Both the position numbers and the translations under genes were made by a program. The notes under the pieces are model-generated. The model was not told the DNA's origin and did not search any database. It worked only from the letters and a program-made list of their open reading frames with translations. Positions 34,493 through 43,685 of a stretch of 64,000 bases of DNA are shown piece by piece; position 1 is the stretch's first letter, and each line of letters opens with the position of its first letter. The DNA is from Mucilaginibacter rubeus (GTDB lineage: Bacteria; Bacteroidota; Bacteroidia; Sphingobacteriales; Sphingobacteriaceae), in assembly GCF_003286415.2 (NCBI RefSeq), contig NZ_CP043450.1, positions 3,038,001 to 3,102,000 of the forward strand. Reading direction: 5' to 3'.

Positions 34493-35694
34493 TGCCAAAA
34501 AACCAAACCATGAAGCGCGTATTTTTTAATGCCATTTTTATAAGTATTGTAGTTTTTGCAGCCTGCAAAAAGAAACAACCACCGCAAAATACTGAAGTAC
34601 CCGTTAACCTTTACAAGGTAAAGGCAAAACCTGTATTATACTACGACCAGTACCCCTCAACTACAGCGGCTTTAAGCCAGGTGACCCTATTACCCCAGGT
34701 GCAGGGTGCTGTAACCGGCATATTTTTCACCGAAGGTTCGCAGGTAAAAAAGGGACAAAAGCTGTACGAGATCGATAAACGGATATACCAGGACAGCTAT
34801 GACGCAGCCGTTGCCAACCGTAAAGTTACCGAGGGTACCCTATTACAGGCCCAGCAAGATGCCGACCGTTACGAGTACCTGAATAAATATAACGCCGTTG
34901 CCAAGCAACTTTATGATCACGCGGTAATCACGCTTGAAAATGCTAAAAGCCAGGTTCAGTCGGCAAATCAGGCAGTTAAAACAGCCAGAACCAATTTGAA
35001 TTATGCCGAAGTATACGCCCCATTTGATGGCACTATCGGTTTAAGCCAGGTTAAACTGGGCAACGTAGTTACCCCGGGCACTACCGTATTGAACACCATC
35101 TCAACCAACGACCCGATGGCTGTAGATTTTGTTGTTAACGAAAAGCAGCTGCCCAAGTTTGAAAGGTTGCAGCAAGCCAAACATCAGCCAACCGACTCGC
35201 TATTTACTATTTTATTGGCAGATAACTCTCTTTATCCTATAAACGGAAAGATCTCGGTAATTGACCGTGCTGTTAATTCGCAAACAGGCGCCATCACCGT
35301 AAGACTGGTATTCCCGAATCCGAAAGGGATGTTAAGGGTTGGTATGAGCTGTGTTGTACGCGTGCATAACCAGGAGGCGGGCCCGCAGATTGTGGTACCG
35401 GGCAAAGCGGTTGTTGAGCAAATGGGCGAATACTTTGTATACACAGCACAAGATAGCCTCATGAACAATCCTAAAGCAGGTGCCGATTCGGCAAAAAACA
35501 AAATAAAGAGATTGGTGGCATTACAGAAAAAGGTTCAGGTTGGCGAAACCATTGGAGCTAACATGATCATCAAAAGTGGTATCAACAATGGCGACCGGGT
35601 AATTGTGGACGGTGTGCAGCTATTGCATGACGGTTCAAAAATAACCACCGCCAATAAAGTTGGGCCATCTGCCGGAGGCAAAGGCTCCCGTTAG
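34492..35694 (+). CDS. RND efflux periplasmic adaptor (HlyD/MFP family) lipoprotein
   Basis: A 400-residue membrane fusion protein. The ATG at 34492 shares its A with the TolC stop, suggesting coupled translation; a second ATG at 34510 (MKRVFFN) also gives a good lipoprotein signal with lipobox VFAAC. Domains: barrel-sandwich/lipoyl halves (VTLLPQVQGAVTGIFFTEGSQVKKGQKLYEID and YAPFDGTIGLSQVKLGNVVTPG, each seen as shorter blocks), alpha hairpin between them, beta-barrel (AVDFVVNEKQLPKF), and membrane-proximal domain. It links the RND pump to TolC. A repeated KKK after the lipid Cys is normal for inner-leaflet retention or surface signals in this phylum. Confidence 0.93.
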   Translation: MPKNQTMKRVFFNAIFISIVVFAACKKKQPPQNTEVPVNLYKVKAKPVLYYDQYPSTTAALSQVTLLPQVQGAVTGIFFTEGSQVKKGQKLYEIDKRIYQDSYDAAVANRKVTEGTLLQAQQDADRYEYLNKYNAVAKQLYDHAVITLENAKSQVQSANQAVKTARTNLNYAEVYAPFDGTIGLSQVKLGNVVTPGTTVLNTISTNDPMAVDFVVNEKQLPKFERLQQAKHQPTDSLFTILLADNSLYPINGKISVIDRAVNSQTGAITVRLVFPNPKGMLRVGMSCVVRVHNQEAGPQIVVPGKAVVEQMGEYFVYTAQDSLMNNPKAGADSAKNKIKRLVALQKKVQVGETIGANMIIKSGINNGDRVIVDGVQLLHDGSKITTANKVGPSAGGKGSR

Positions 35695-35738
35695 TGGTGA
35701 GGCTAAAACACAAATAATTTTTTAGACGAAGACATCCT

Positions 35739-38700
35739 ATGATCGCTAATACATTTATAAAAAGACCTGTAACAGCTATCGTAATATCTATAGTATTGAT
35801 CATTACCGGTACCGTGAGCATCCTCATGTTACCGATAGACCAGTATCCCGATATTACGCCGCCTGTTGTACAGGTTAACGGGCAATTTACCGGTGCCGAC
35901 GCGCAAACGGTTGAACAAACCGTAGCCACTCCCATAGAAGAGCAGGTGAACGGAACGCCCGGCATGGAATACATGCAGAGCAACAATACAAACAACGGAC
36001 AAATGAGCATGAACGTAACCTTTAAAATGGGTACCGACATTGACGTTGCCGCTCTTGATGTTCAAAACAGGGTTAGTATTGCTACGCCGCTATTGCCTGC
36101 CGTGGTGAGCAGACTTGGCCTCACTGTACGAGCCGTAAATCCAAGTATGCTCATGATGGTGGCTATTTACGCCCCAAAAGGCACACATAACATCACGTTT
36201 TTAGATAACTACACCAACATATTTATCCAGGACGCACTTCTGCGTGTACCGGGCGTGGGTAGTATTAACCGCTTTACGGATGACTTCAGTATGAGGATCT
36301 GGATGAACCCGGATAAAATGGCGGCTTACAGCTTAACCCCTCAAGACGTTATTACAGCCCTCAACGCCCAAAACGTGCAGGTAGCAGCGGGAACCGCGGG
36401 CGTGCCGCCACAAGCATCCAGTCAAACCTATGAGCTGGGCATCCTGGTAAACGGCAGGCTCAGCAAGGTATCGGAGTTTGAAAAGATCATTGTAAAAACC
36501 ATACCGGCAACCGGTCAACTGGTTTACCTTAAAGATGTAGCCAGGGTTGAACTGGGTAAATTTACCTTCTCCAGCAATTCGTTTGTAGACGGGCACAAAG
36601 CTTCCTACCTTCAAATTTACCAGGCCCCTGGTAGTAATGCGCTTGAAACAGCTAACGGAGTATACGCCGCCCTTGCTAAATTAAAAACCAATTTCCCCTC
36701 GGATGTTGAATATCGGGTACCGTTTGAATCGGTTACCGTGGTAAAAGTTTCGATGGAAGATGTGGTAGGCACCTTACTGAAAACATTAGGATTGGTAGCT
36801 GTGGTGGTATTCCTGTTCCTTCAAAATTGGAGATCGACATTGATCCCGGTCCTCGCTATCCCGGTTTCTATCTTCGGTACGTTTTGTTTTTTTATACCGC
36901 TCGGCTTTACCATCAATACGCTCACCATGTTTGGCTTCGTACTGGCTATTGGTATTGTGGTAGATGACGCCATTATTGTGGTTGAAGCGGTGCAACATTA
37001 TATTGATCATGACGGCATGTCGGCCAAGGAGGCTACCTATCAGGCCATGAAGGATATTTCGGCGCCGGTTATAGCCATCGCGTTGATATTGGCGGCAGTA
37101 TTTGTACCGGTTGGCTTTATCCCCGGTATTGTGGGCCGCTTATACCAACAGTTTGCCATCACTATAGCCATTTCGGTTATGATATCGGCATTTATCGCCC
37201 TATCACTAACCCCTGCCTTGTGTACCCTACTGCTAAAACCAACCCATATTGATGGCGAAGCAAAAGGCATCAATAAGTTTTTCTTCAAGTTTAACAGCTG
37301 GTTTGAGCGGGTAACCGCCAGCTATACCGAAGGGGTACGAAAAAGTATCAAGGCATCGCGCTTTGTGATCATCATCCTGATCTGTATCTGCGTTGGCACC
37401 TATTTCCTCTTCCAGGGCAAACCATCGGGCTTTATCCCCTCAGAAGACGATGGCAATTTGTACGTAACTTATCAGCTACCACCTGCCTCATCTACCGCAA
37501 GATCGGTCGAGGTAATGTCTAAACTGATGAAGGTTATCGGCTCCACGCCCGGTGTGGCGCATTATGCGGCATTATCCGGATTGAACGTAGTAACCAATGC
37601 CAGCAACTCTAATAACGGTACCATTTATTGCCAGCTTGCCCCATGGGATGAACGCGGTAAAGAAACCGAACAGGTACCGGGCATCATCGGCGAATTGCAA
37701 AAAAGAATTTCGGACGCCGGGATAAAGGATGCCAATGTGGAGGTGATCCAACCATCGCCACTGCCGGGCATTGGTACAACCGTAGGTTTCAGTCTGCAGA
37801 TAGAACAACGCAGCACTACCGATAATTTGCAGGCCTTTCAAAAAGTGGTTGACAATTTTGTGACCGAGGCTAACAAAAATCCGGTTATATCCAAAGCGTT
37901 CACCTTCTATACTTCGCACACACCTAACTATAGCTTAACGGTAGACAGGGAAAAATGCGAAAAGTTAGGTGTTAACGTGGCCGATGTATTCACCACCATC
38001 CAGGCATATATGGGTAGCCTCTATATCAATGACTTCACTACCTATAACCGCACCTTCCACGTAGTGGTGCAGGCCGATACGGCGTTCCGCAAAGTGGTAG
38101 CCAATATGGATAAGTATTACGTGCGTAACCAGGGTGGCGAAATGGTACCATTAGGTACGCTCATGAGCTATAAACCGGTTGACGCGCCACCGCTTATCTC
38201 CCACTTCAATATCTTCCGTACCGCGGAGGTTGACGGTTCCGCGGCAGAAGGCCATAGCAGTGGCGAGGCTATCCAGGCCATGCAGGAACTGGCTAAACGC
38301 GTTTTACCTGAAGGTTATGATTATGAATTTTCGGGATTGAGTTACGAGGAGATCAAGGCGGGTTCAACTACCATTTACATCTTCCTGTTTTCTATCACCT
38401 TCGTGTTCCTGTTCCTGGCAGCGCTGTATGAAAGTTGGTCGGTACCCTTTTCAGTACTCTTAGCTGTGCCTATTGGCGCCATGGGAGCTATCCTTGCTTT
38501 GGTACTGGTACCCAGTTTAACCAATAACGTATACGCTCAAATAGGATTGATCACGCTCATCGGGCTTGCGGCCAAAAACGCCATCCTGATTGTAGAGTTT
38601 GCCAAGGTTAGGGTTGATATGGGCGAAGAGCTCATTAAATCTACACTGGAAGCAGTGAGCCTGCGTTTGCGGCCAATCATCATGACCTCCCTCGCTTTTG

Positions 38701-38993
38701 TGTTAGGCGTATTGCCGCTTGTATTGGCAACCGGCGCGGGCGCTGTGGCCCGCCGCACAATTGGTTATACGGTTTTAGGCGGTATGATTGCGGCATCAAC
38801 ACTGGCAATTTTTATAGTGCCTGTATTGTTTGTGCTCATTACCCGCTTCTCTTATGGCAAAGAAAAACTGGAATATCTCCAAGCCCACAAAGAAGACCTG
38901 AAAGAAAAAGCTAAAAAAGTAGAGGCTCAGAGTATCGACCCCGAGTTGGAATATGAGATTGAAAAATCCCGTGCATTACATAAAGCTAATTAA
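35739..38993 (+). CDS. RND efflux pump permease, first of tandem pair
   Basis: A 1084-residue AcrB/MexB-type (HAE1) inner-membrane proton-driven pump with 12 helices and two large periplasmic loops. It begins MIANTFIKRPVTAIVISIVL. The proton relay acids Asp409 and Asp410 in helix 4 are present (GIVVDDAIIVVEAV), as is the helix-10 lysine (GLAAKNAILIVEFAK). Porter-domain blocks such as GTPGMEYM, FKMGTDIDVAALDVQNR and PSGFIPSEDDGNLYVTY are typical. It follows the adaptor gene by 44 bp and the second pump gene starts 2 bp after its stop. Substrates cannot be read from sequence. It may work as a homotrimer or as a mixed trimer with its neighbour. Confidence 0.95.
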   Translation: MIANTFIKRPVTAIVISIVLIITGTVSILMLPIDQYPDITPPVVQVNGQFTGADAQTVEQTVATPIEEQVNGTPGMEYMQSNNTNNGQMSMNVTFKMGTDIDVAALDVQNRVSIATPLLPAVVSRLGLTVRAVNPSMLMMVAIYAPKGTHNITFLDNYTNIFIQDALLRVPGVGSINRFTDDFSMRIWMNPDKMAAYSLTPQDVITALNAQNVQVAAGTAGVPPQASSQTYELGILVNGRLSKVSEFEKIIVKTIPATGQLVYLKDVARVELGKFTFSSNSFVDGHKASYLQIYQAPGSNALETANGVYAALAKLKTNFPSDVEYRVPFESVTVVKVSMEDVVGTLLKTLGLVAVVVFLFLQNWRSTLIPVLAIPVSIFGTFCFFIPLGFTINTLTMFGFVLAIGIVVDDAIIVVEAVQHYIDHDGMSAKEATYQAMKDISAPVIAIALILAAVFVPVGFIPGIVGRLYQQFAITIAISVMISAFIALSLTPALCTLLLKPTHIDGEAKGINKFFFKFNSWFERVTASYTEGVRKSIKASRFVIIILICICVGTYFLFQGKPSGFIPSEDDGNLYVTYQLPPASSTARSVEVMSKLMKVIGSTPGVAHYAALSGLNVVTNASNSNNGTIYCQLAPWDERGKETEQVPGIIGELQKRISDAGIKDANVEVIQPSPLPGIGTTVGFSLQIEQRSTTDNLQAFQKVVDNFVTEANKNPVISKAFTFYTSHTPNYSLTVDREKCEKLGVNVADVFTTIQAYMGSLYINDFTTYNRTFHVVVQADTAFRKVVANMDKYYVRNQGGEMVPLGTLMSYKPVDAPPLISHFNIFRTAEVDGSAAEGHSSGEAIQAMQELAKRVLPEGYDYEFSGLSYEEIKAGSTTIYIFLFSITFVFLFLAALYESWSVPFSVLLAVPIGAMGAILALVLVPSLTNNVYAQIGLITLIGLAAKNAILIVEFAKVRVDMGEELIKSTLEAVSLRLRPIIMTSLAFVLGVLPLVLATGAGAVARRTIGYTVLGGMIAASTLAIFIVPVLFVLITRFSYGKEKLEYLQAHKEDLKEKAKKVEAQSIDPELEYEIEKSRALHKAN

Positions 38994-38995
38994 GG

Positions 38996-41900
38996 ATGAT
39001 TTCAAATACATTTATAAAAAGGCCCGTAACCGCCATAGTGATATCGCTGGTGCTGATGATTGCCGGGGTGATATGCCTGTTTAACCTCGCGGTTGATCAG
39101 TACCCCAACATATCGCCGCCAAGTGTATCGGTTAACGGGTCGTACACCGGTGCCGATGCCCAAACGGTGGAGCAAAATATAGCCACCCCTATTGAGGAAC
39201 AGGTAAACGGTACCCCTGGCATGGAATACATGACCAGCACCAGTACTAACAGCGGTAGTATGGGCATCAGGGTGACTTTTAAAATAGGCACTAACGTACA
39301 TATCGCAGCACTTAACGTTCAAAACCGTGTAGGTATTGCCGCTCCCCTGTTACCATCGGTAGTAAGTAAATTGGGGTTAACGGTACGTGCCAGTAATCCC
39401 GATCAGTTAATGCTGGTGGCTATTTACTCGCCGAAGCATAGCCATAATATTACCTTCCTGGACAACTACACGAGCACCTTTATACAGGATGCCATACTGC
39501 GTGTACCGGGCGTTGGCGACGTAAGCGCCCGTACCGATAACTTCAGTATGAGGATCTGGATGAACCCGGATAAGATGGCATCCTACGGCTTAACCCCTGC
39601 CGAAATAACCGCGGCCTTAAATGCTCAAAACGTGTACGTAGCAGCGGGTTCCGTTGGTGCACCTCCGCAGGATGCCTCTCAAACCTTTGAAACAGGCATT
39701 TTGGTTAACGGCATGCTCAATAAGGTGAAGGACTATGAAAACATAGTAGTGAAAAGCATTCCCGGTACCAGTCAGTTGGTACACCTCAAAGATGTGGCAA
39801 GGGTTGAGCTGGGCAAGTTTACTTTTTCCAGCAATGCTTTTGTCGATGGCAACCGGGCTTCTACCATCCAGATCTATCAATCACCGGGAAGTAACGCCCT
39901 GCAAACTGCCGAAAACGTTTATGCCGCTTTAGCCAAATTAAAAAAATCGTTCCCTAAGGATGTTGATTTTGTGGTGCCTTTTGAATCGGTTACCATTATC
40001 AAGGTATCGATGGATGAAGTAGTGGGTACACTTATTAAAGCGCTCATTCTCGTAGCTATTGTGGTATTCCTTTTCCTCCAAAACTGGCGGTCGACAATCA
40101 TCCCTATTTTGGCTATTCCGGTATCGATACTGGCAACCTTTATCTTCTTCATTCCTTTAGGCTTTACCATAAACACGCTAACCATGTTTGGTTTTGTATT
40201 GGCTATCGGTATTGTGGTAGACGATGCCATTATTGTGGTGGAAGCCGTGCAGCATTACATTGATGAAAAGCATATGTCGCCCAAAGAGGCTACCTATCAT
40301 GCCATGAAGGAGATTTCGGCACCGGTAGTCGCTATCGCACTTATCTTGGCCTCGGTGTTTGTGCCGGTAGGCTTTATCCCCGGTATCGTCGGACGATTAT
40401 ACCAGCAGTTTGCTATTACTATTGCCATATCGGTAATGCTTTCCGCATTCATCGCTTTATCCTTAACCCCTGCCCTTTGTACTTTACTGCTAAAACCCAC
40501 CAAGCCGGTAACGGACAAATCAAACTGGCTCGACAGGTTTTTTAGGAGCTTTAACCAGATGTTTGAAAAGCTAACTTTCAAATACACCAACGGTGTACAC
40601 CGCAGCATTAAGGGGGCAAGGTACATTGTCGTATTGTTGGTTTGTATCTGTGCGGGAACTTACCTATTGTTCAAAGTAAAACCATCGGGATTTGTTCCGG
40701 CCGAGGATGGTGGACGGCTTTATGTTACCTATCAATTGCCCGAGGCTTCATCAACCATCCAATCGGTTAATGTGATGAACAAGCTGATGAAAATTGTGGC
40801 TTCAACACCGGGCATTATGCATTACACGGCTATATCTGGCTTCAATATTCTTAACGGTGGTGCAAACTCCAACAATGGTTCCATGTTTTGCATGCTTACG
40901 CCGTGGGATGACCGTACCACCCCGGATACACGTGTACCCGGGCTAATGGATGTCATTAAAAAGAAGATAGCCAAAGCTGGGATCAAAAACGCGAACGTAG
41001 TTGTTGCGCAGCCGCCACCCATCAGGGGTATTGGCCAGGCGGCCGGTTTTAGCATGCAGATTGAGCAGGGTAACTCCACCGATGATATTTACACCTTTGA
41101 AAAAGTGGTTAAAAAGTTTGTAGCCGCGGCAAAAGCTACCCCGGCAACGGCAGGTGCATACAGCTACTTCTCTGCACATACCCCAAGTTATCAATTAAAT
41201 GTAGACAGGGAAAAATGCGAAAAGCTGGGCATCAACATCTCAGACGTTTTCTCGACTATGCAGGCTTACATGGGCAGTTTGTTTGTCAACAACTTTACCT
41301 TGTATAACCGTACCTATCACGTGGTTGTGCAGGCAGATACTGCCTATCGTGCGCTGATATCCAACATGAATAAATATTATGTGCGAAACTCTGCGGGGCA
41401 GATGCTTCCGTTAAGTGCAGTAATCAGCTATAAACCGATAGTAGCTGCCCCGTTGATCAGCCACTTTAATATTTTCCGCTCGGCGGAGGTTGATGGTTCC
41501 ATTCCACCGGGATATAGTAGCGGACAGGCCATTGAAGCATTGAAGGAATTAGCCGCTAAAACTCTGCCACGAGGTTATACCTATGAGTTTTCGGGGTTGA
41601 GCTATGAGGAGTTAAAGGCGGGATCAACCACGGTTTATATCTTCCTTTTCTCCATTATATTCGTATTTCTGTTTTTGGCTGCTTTGTATGAAAGCTGGTC
41701 GGTACCTTTTTCGGTAATGCTGGCGGTGCCGATAAGCGCGTTTGGAGCAATCCTGGCGCTTACCATAGTGCCAACCATCACCAACAACGTGTACGCGCAA
41801 ATAGGCTTGATCACGCTAATAGGTCTCTCGGCCAAAAATGCAATCCTTATTGTAGAATTTGCCAAGATCAGGGTTGACCGTGGCGAAGAACTCATCAAAT

Positions 41901-42280
41901 CAACCCTTGAAGCTGTAAGGCTCAGGTTGCGGCCCATCATCATGACCTCGCTGGCATTTATCCTTGGCGTACTGCCGTTAGTGCTGGCAACAGGTGCCGG
42001 TGCCGAATCGCGCAATACTATCGGCGTAACCGTTTTGGGAGGAATGATAGCGTCGTCCACCATTTCAATATTCATCGTTCCAGTGCTTTTTGTGCTATTC
42101 ACGCGCTTATCCTACGGGAAAAAACAGCTTGAGTATTTACAGGCCCACCATGAAGAATTGATGGAAAAAGCCAGGAAAGTAGAAGCGCAGAATATCGACC
42201 CCGAGCTGGAATATGATATCGCTGAAGCTCATGCCGCGCATAATGAATACAAGGCATCGATTAAAGAAAACAATCAATAG
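38996..42280 (+). CDS. RND efflux pump permease, second of tandem pair
   Basis: A 1094-residue HAE1-type pump, clearly a tandem paralogue of the gene just upstream: it starts MISNTFIKRPVTAIVISLVL and matches along the whole length, with the same Asp409/Asp410 pair (GIVVDDAIIVVEAV) and helix-10 lysine (GLSAKNAILIVEFAK). Differences are concentrated in the periplasmic porter loops and in the region around 500-520, where it has about ten more residues, so the two may bind different drugs or form a two-protein pump as in MdtBC. The only adaptor and TolC in the cluster serve both. MarR follows 5 bp downstream. Confidence 0.95.
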   Translation: MISNTFIKRPVTAIVISLVLMIAGVICLFNLAVDQYPNISPPSVSVNGSYTGADAQTVEQNIATPIEEQVNGTPGMEYMTSTSTNSGSMGIRVTFKIGTNVHIAALNVQNRVGIAAPLLPSVVSKLGLTVRASNPDQLMLVAIYSPKHSHNITFLDNYTSTFIQDAILRVPGVGDVSARTDNFSMRIWMNPDKMASYGLTPAEITAALNAQNVYVAAGSVGAPPQDASQTFETGILVNGMLNKVKDYENIVVKSIPGTSQLVHLKDVARVELGKFTFSSNAFVDGNRASTIQIYQSPGSNALQTAENVYAALAKLKKSFPKDVDFVVPFESVTIIKVSMDEVVGTLIKALILVAIVVFLFLQNWRSTIIPILAIPVSILATFIFFIPLGFTINTLTMFGFVLAIGIVVDDAIIVVEAVQHYIDEKHMSPKEATYHAMKEISAPVVAIALILASVFVPVGFIPGIVGRLYQQFAITIAISVMLSAFIALSLTPALCTLLLKPTKPVTDKSNWLDRFFRSFNQMFEKLTFKYTNGVHRSIKGARYIVVLLVCICAGTYLLFKVKPSGFVPAEDGGRLYVTYQLPEASSTIQSVNVMNKLMKIVASTPGIMHYTAISGFNILNGGANSNNGSMFCMLTPWDDRTTPDTRVPGLMDVIKKKIAKAGIKNANVVVAQPPPIRGIGQAAGFSMQIEQGNSTDDIYTFEKVVKKFVAAAKATPATAGAYSYFSAHTPSYQLNVDREKCEKLGINISDVFSTMQAYMGSLFVNNFTLYNRTYHVVVQADTAYRALISNMNKYYVRNSAGQMLPLSAVISYKPIVAAPLISHFNIFRSAEVDGSIPPGYSSGQAIEALKELAAKTLPRGYTYEFSGLSYEELKAGSTTVYIFLFSIIFVFLFLAALYESWSVPFSVMLAVPISAFGAILALTIVPTITNNVYAQIGLITLIGLSAKNAILIVEFAKIRVDRGEELIKSTLEAVRLRLRPIIMTSLAFILGVLPLVLATGAGAESRNTIGVTVLGGMIASSTISIFIVPVLFVLFTRLSYGKKQLEYLQAHHEELMEKARKVEAQNIDPELEYDIAEAHAAHNEYKASIKENNQ

Positions 42281-42285
42281 CATTT

Positions 42286-42744
42286 ATGAAAAACACAGAA
42301 CTGCTATCGCAAAATTTAAGGCTGATTAATCACCTTTATACAAGAAACCTCTCCCGTGAACTGTCATCAATAGATGCAAATCATCATTTTGAGGTGTTGC
42401 TGATGTTGGCCAAACAGCAAAAACCAATTACTCAGAATCAATTAGCTGAGTTATTGCACATTGATAAATCACGCGTTGCCCACATCATTTTTTCGATGGA
42501 GGAAAGCAAGATAGTTTTGGTAAAAACCAATCCGGCCGACAGGCGGCAACATCTTATTTCGCTATCGCCAAACGCGTTAAAGATTATTCCTTACATCGAA
42601 CAAAAAGTTATGGAGATCAATGAGCTTGCAAACACCGGCATCAGTGAAGAAAAACTGATAGTTTTTACAGAAGTAGCTGAAGCGATGATGCAAAACCTGA
42701 CGAAGAACAAAACCGGAAAAAAACCTCCGGAGAGTGATCAATAG
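42286..42744 (+). CDS. MarR family transcriptional regulator
   Basis: A 152-residue winged-helix regulator. The core is FEVLLMLAKQQKPITQNQLAELLHIDKSRVAHIIFSMEESKIVLVKTNPADRRQHLISLSP in order (recognition helix about 60-78, wing with the DRR motif at about 86-88), flanked by dimerisation helices at both ends. It is the last gene of the TolC-adaptor-RND-RND unit, 5 bp after the second pump gene and followed by a strong terminator. MarR proteins in such places usually repress the efflux operon until a toxic ligand binds; a matching operator before the TolC gene was not clearly found. Confidence 0.92.
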   Translation: MKNTELLSQNLRLINHLYTRNLSRELSSIDANHHFEVLLMLAKQQKPITQNQLAELLHIDKSRVAHIIFSMEESKIVLVKTNPADRRQHLISLSPNALKIIPYIEQKVMEINELANTGISEEKLIVFTEVAEAMMQNLTKNKTGKKPPESDQ

Positions 42745-42770
42745 CTTTTTCATTCGATAGCGTAACACAA

Positions 42771-42807
42771 TAATAAAGCCGTTCCATGAGGAGGAGCGGC
42801 TTTATTA
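42771..42807 (+). terminator. Rho-independent terminator of the efflux operon
   Basis: TAATAAAGCCG (42771-42781) and CGGCTTTATTA (42797-42807) are perfect 11-bp arms around a 15-base loop, 27 bp after the MarR stop. The tail is T-rich but broken by A (TTATTATTATC). Confidence 0.85.
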
Positions 42808-42856
42808 TTATCATTAAACTCGATTTTTTAATTATAATTTGAACTGTTGTAGATAT

Positions 42857-43011
42857 GCACCGTCAGGTGCTACCTATTTGTAGAAAAATATTTTTAATAT
42901 TTTTGCGCCGTAGGTGCTACCCGACGGAAGGGCTTAGTTAGACAAGGTAGCCTCTACGAGGCAAAAGGTTATTATTTTCGTATTCTACAAACAGGTATCC
43001 CCTACGGGGAA
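42857..43011. repeat. Palindrome-rich interspersed repeat of Bacteroidota type
   Basis: Four short palindromes are set in mirror order: GCACCGTCAGGTGC (42857-42870), GCGCCGTAGGTGC (42905-42917), CCTCTACGAGG (42951-42961) and CCCCTACGGGG (42999-43009). Beside the outer two lie TACCTATTTGTAGAA (42871-42885) and TTCTACAAACAGGTA (42983-42997), inverted copies matching at 14 of 15. A 66-codon minus-strand frame (43138-42938) crosses it and translates two units as PRRGYL; I do not accept it as a gene. The whole 42745-43173 gap holds only this and the efflux terminator. Confidence 0.7.
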
Positions 43012-43173
43012 TTAAGACCAAAGGGTATAAATACTTATCATCATTTTCAAGAAAGGCAAACTCATACATCTCTTTTAATCTCCGCAACAACGTTGGTCGT
43101 AATTGATCAGGTGCACCTTTAATTTTATATTGAGGCATTAAAGAACGATATTAGAATCGAACCTGAAATCAAT

Positions 43174-43677
43174 ATGAACCAATTCATCAATTTCTTCTGG
43201 ACAATCCTTGGCTTTACAGCGGTGGTGTCCTATTGGGTTTCTGCAGGTTTATCTACCTGGTTCTATTTGTTTTTAATAGTAAGTATCATTCCGGTCATCC
43301 TACCTCAAAAAGTAGCTGATCATTTACAGTTAAGCAGCAACACTAAATTTTATGAGCGCTTCGGCATCAGGTTTATCCGCAAGTTTGTTCAGCATGGCGA
43401 TTTTGCGAACCAACTGGCACGAACAAGCGATCCGCGATATCGTGTTATACGCAACGGCGCCGCCCCGGCAAATTATCTTAAAACCATTATGATGTATGAG
43501 CGCTATCATTTTATGTGTCTCATTTTCTTTTTGCTTACCAGTATTATAACCCTTACAAAGGGCTACTATCTTCAATTTCTACTCATCACCATAAGCAACA
43601 TCTTTTATAACTTCTACCCTATACTACTGCAACAATATAACCGGGTCAGAATATTGAAGATCAACAGAGTCAAATAA
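43174..43677 (+). CDS. Multi-pass membrane protein, CrtO-like acyltransferase family
   Basis: 167 residues with hydrophobic segments at about 7-24, 27-46, 110-126 and 131-150. The blocks FYERFGIRFIRKFVQHGDFANQ, then a conserved Arg region, an E-R-Y-H motif in YERYHFMCLIFF and a C-terminal NIFYNFYPILLQQYNRVRI resemble the glycosyl-4,4'-diaponeurosporenoate acyltransferase (CrtO) family, which usually ends in YP-x-LLQRYNRxR. No carotenoid genes are in the window, so the substrate is unknown. It stands alone between the repeat element and the leftward phosphoesterase gene (8-bp gap, tail to tail). The family call rests on motifs only. Confidence 0.65.
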   Translation: MNQFINFFWTILGFTAVVSYWVSAGLSTWFYLFLIVSIIPVILPQKVADHLQLSSNTKFYERFGIRFIRKFVQHGDFANQLARTSDPRYRVIRNGAAPANYLKTIMMYERYHFMCLIFFLLTSIITLTKGYYLQFLLITISNIFYNFYPILLQQYNRVRILKINRVK

Positions 43678-43685
43678 CCAACATA

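Noticed and set aside
42938..43138. 66-codon minus-strand frame
   Set aside because: Its C-terminal half is a translation of the palindromic repeat (two PRRGYL copies); it lies in a non-coding gap and has no recognisable domain.
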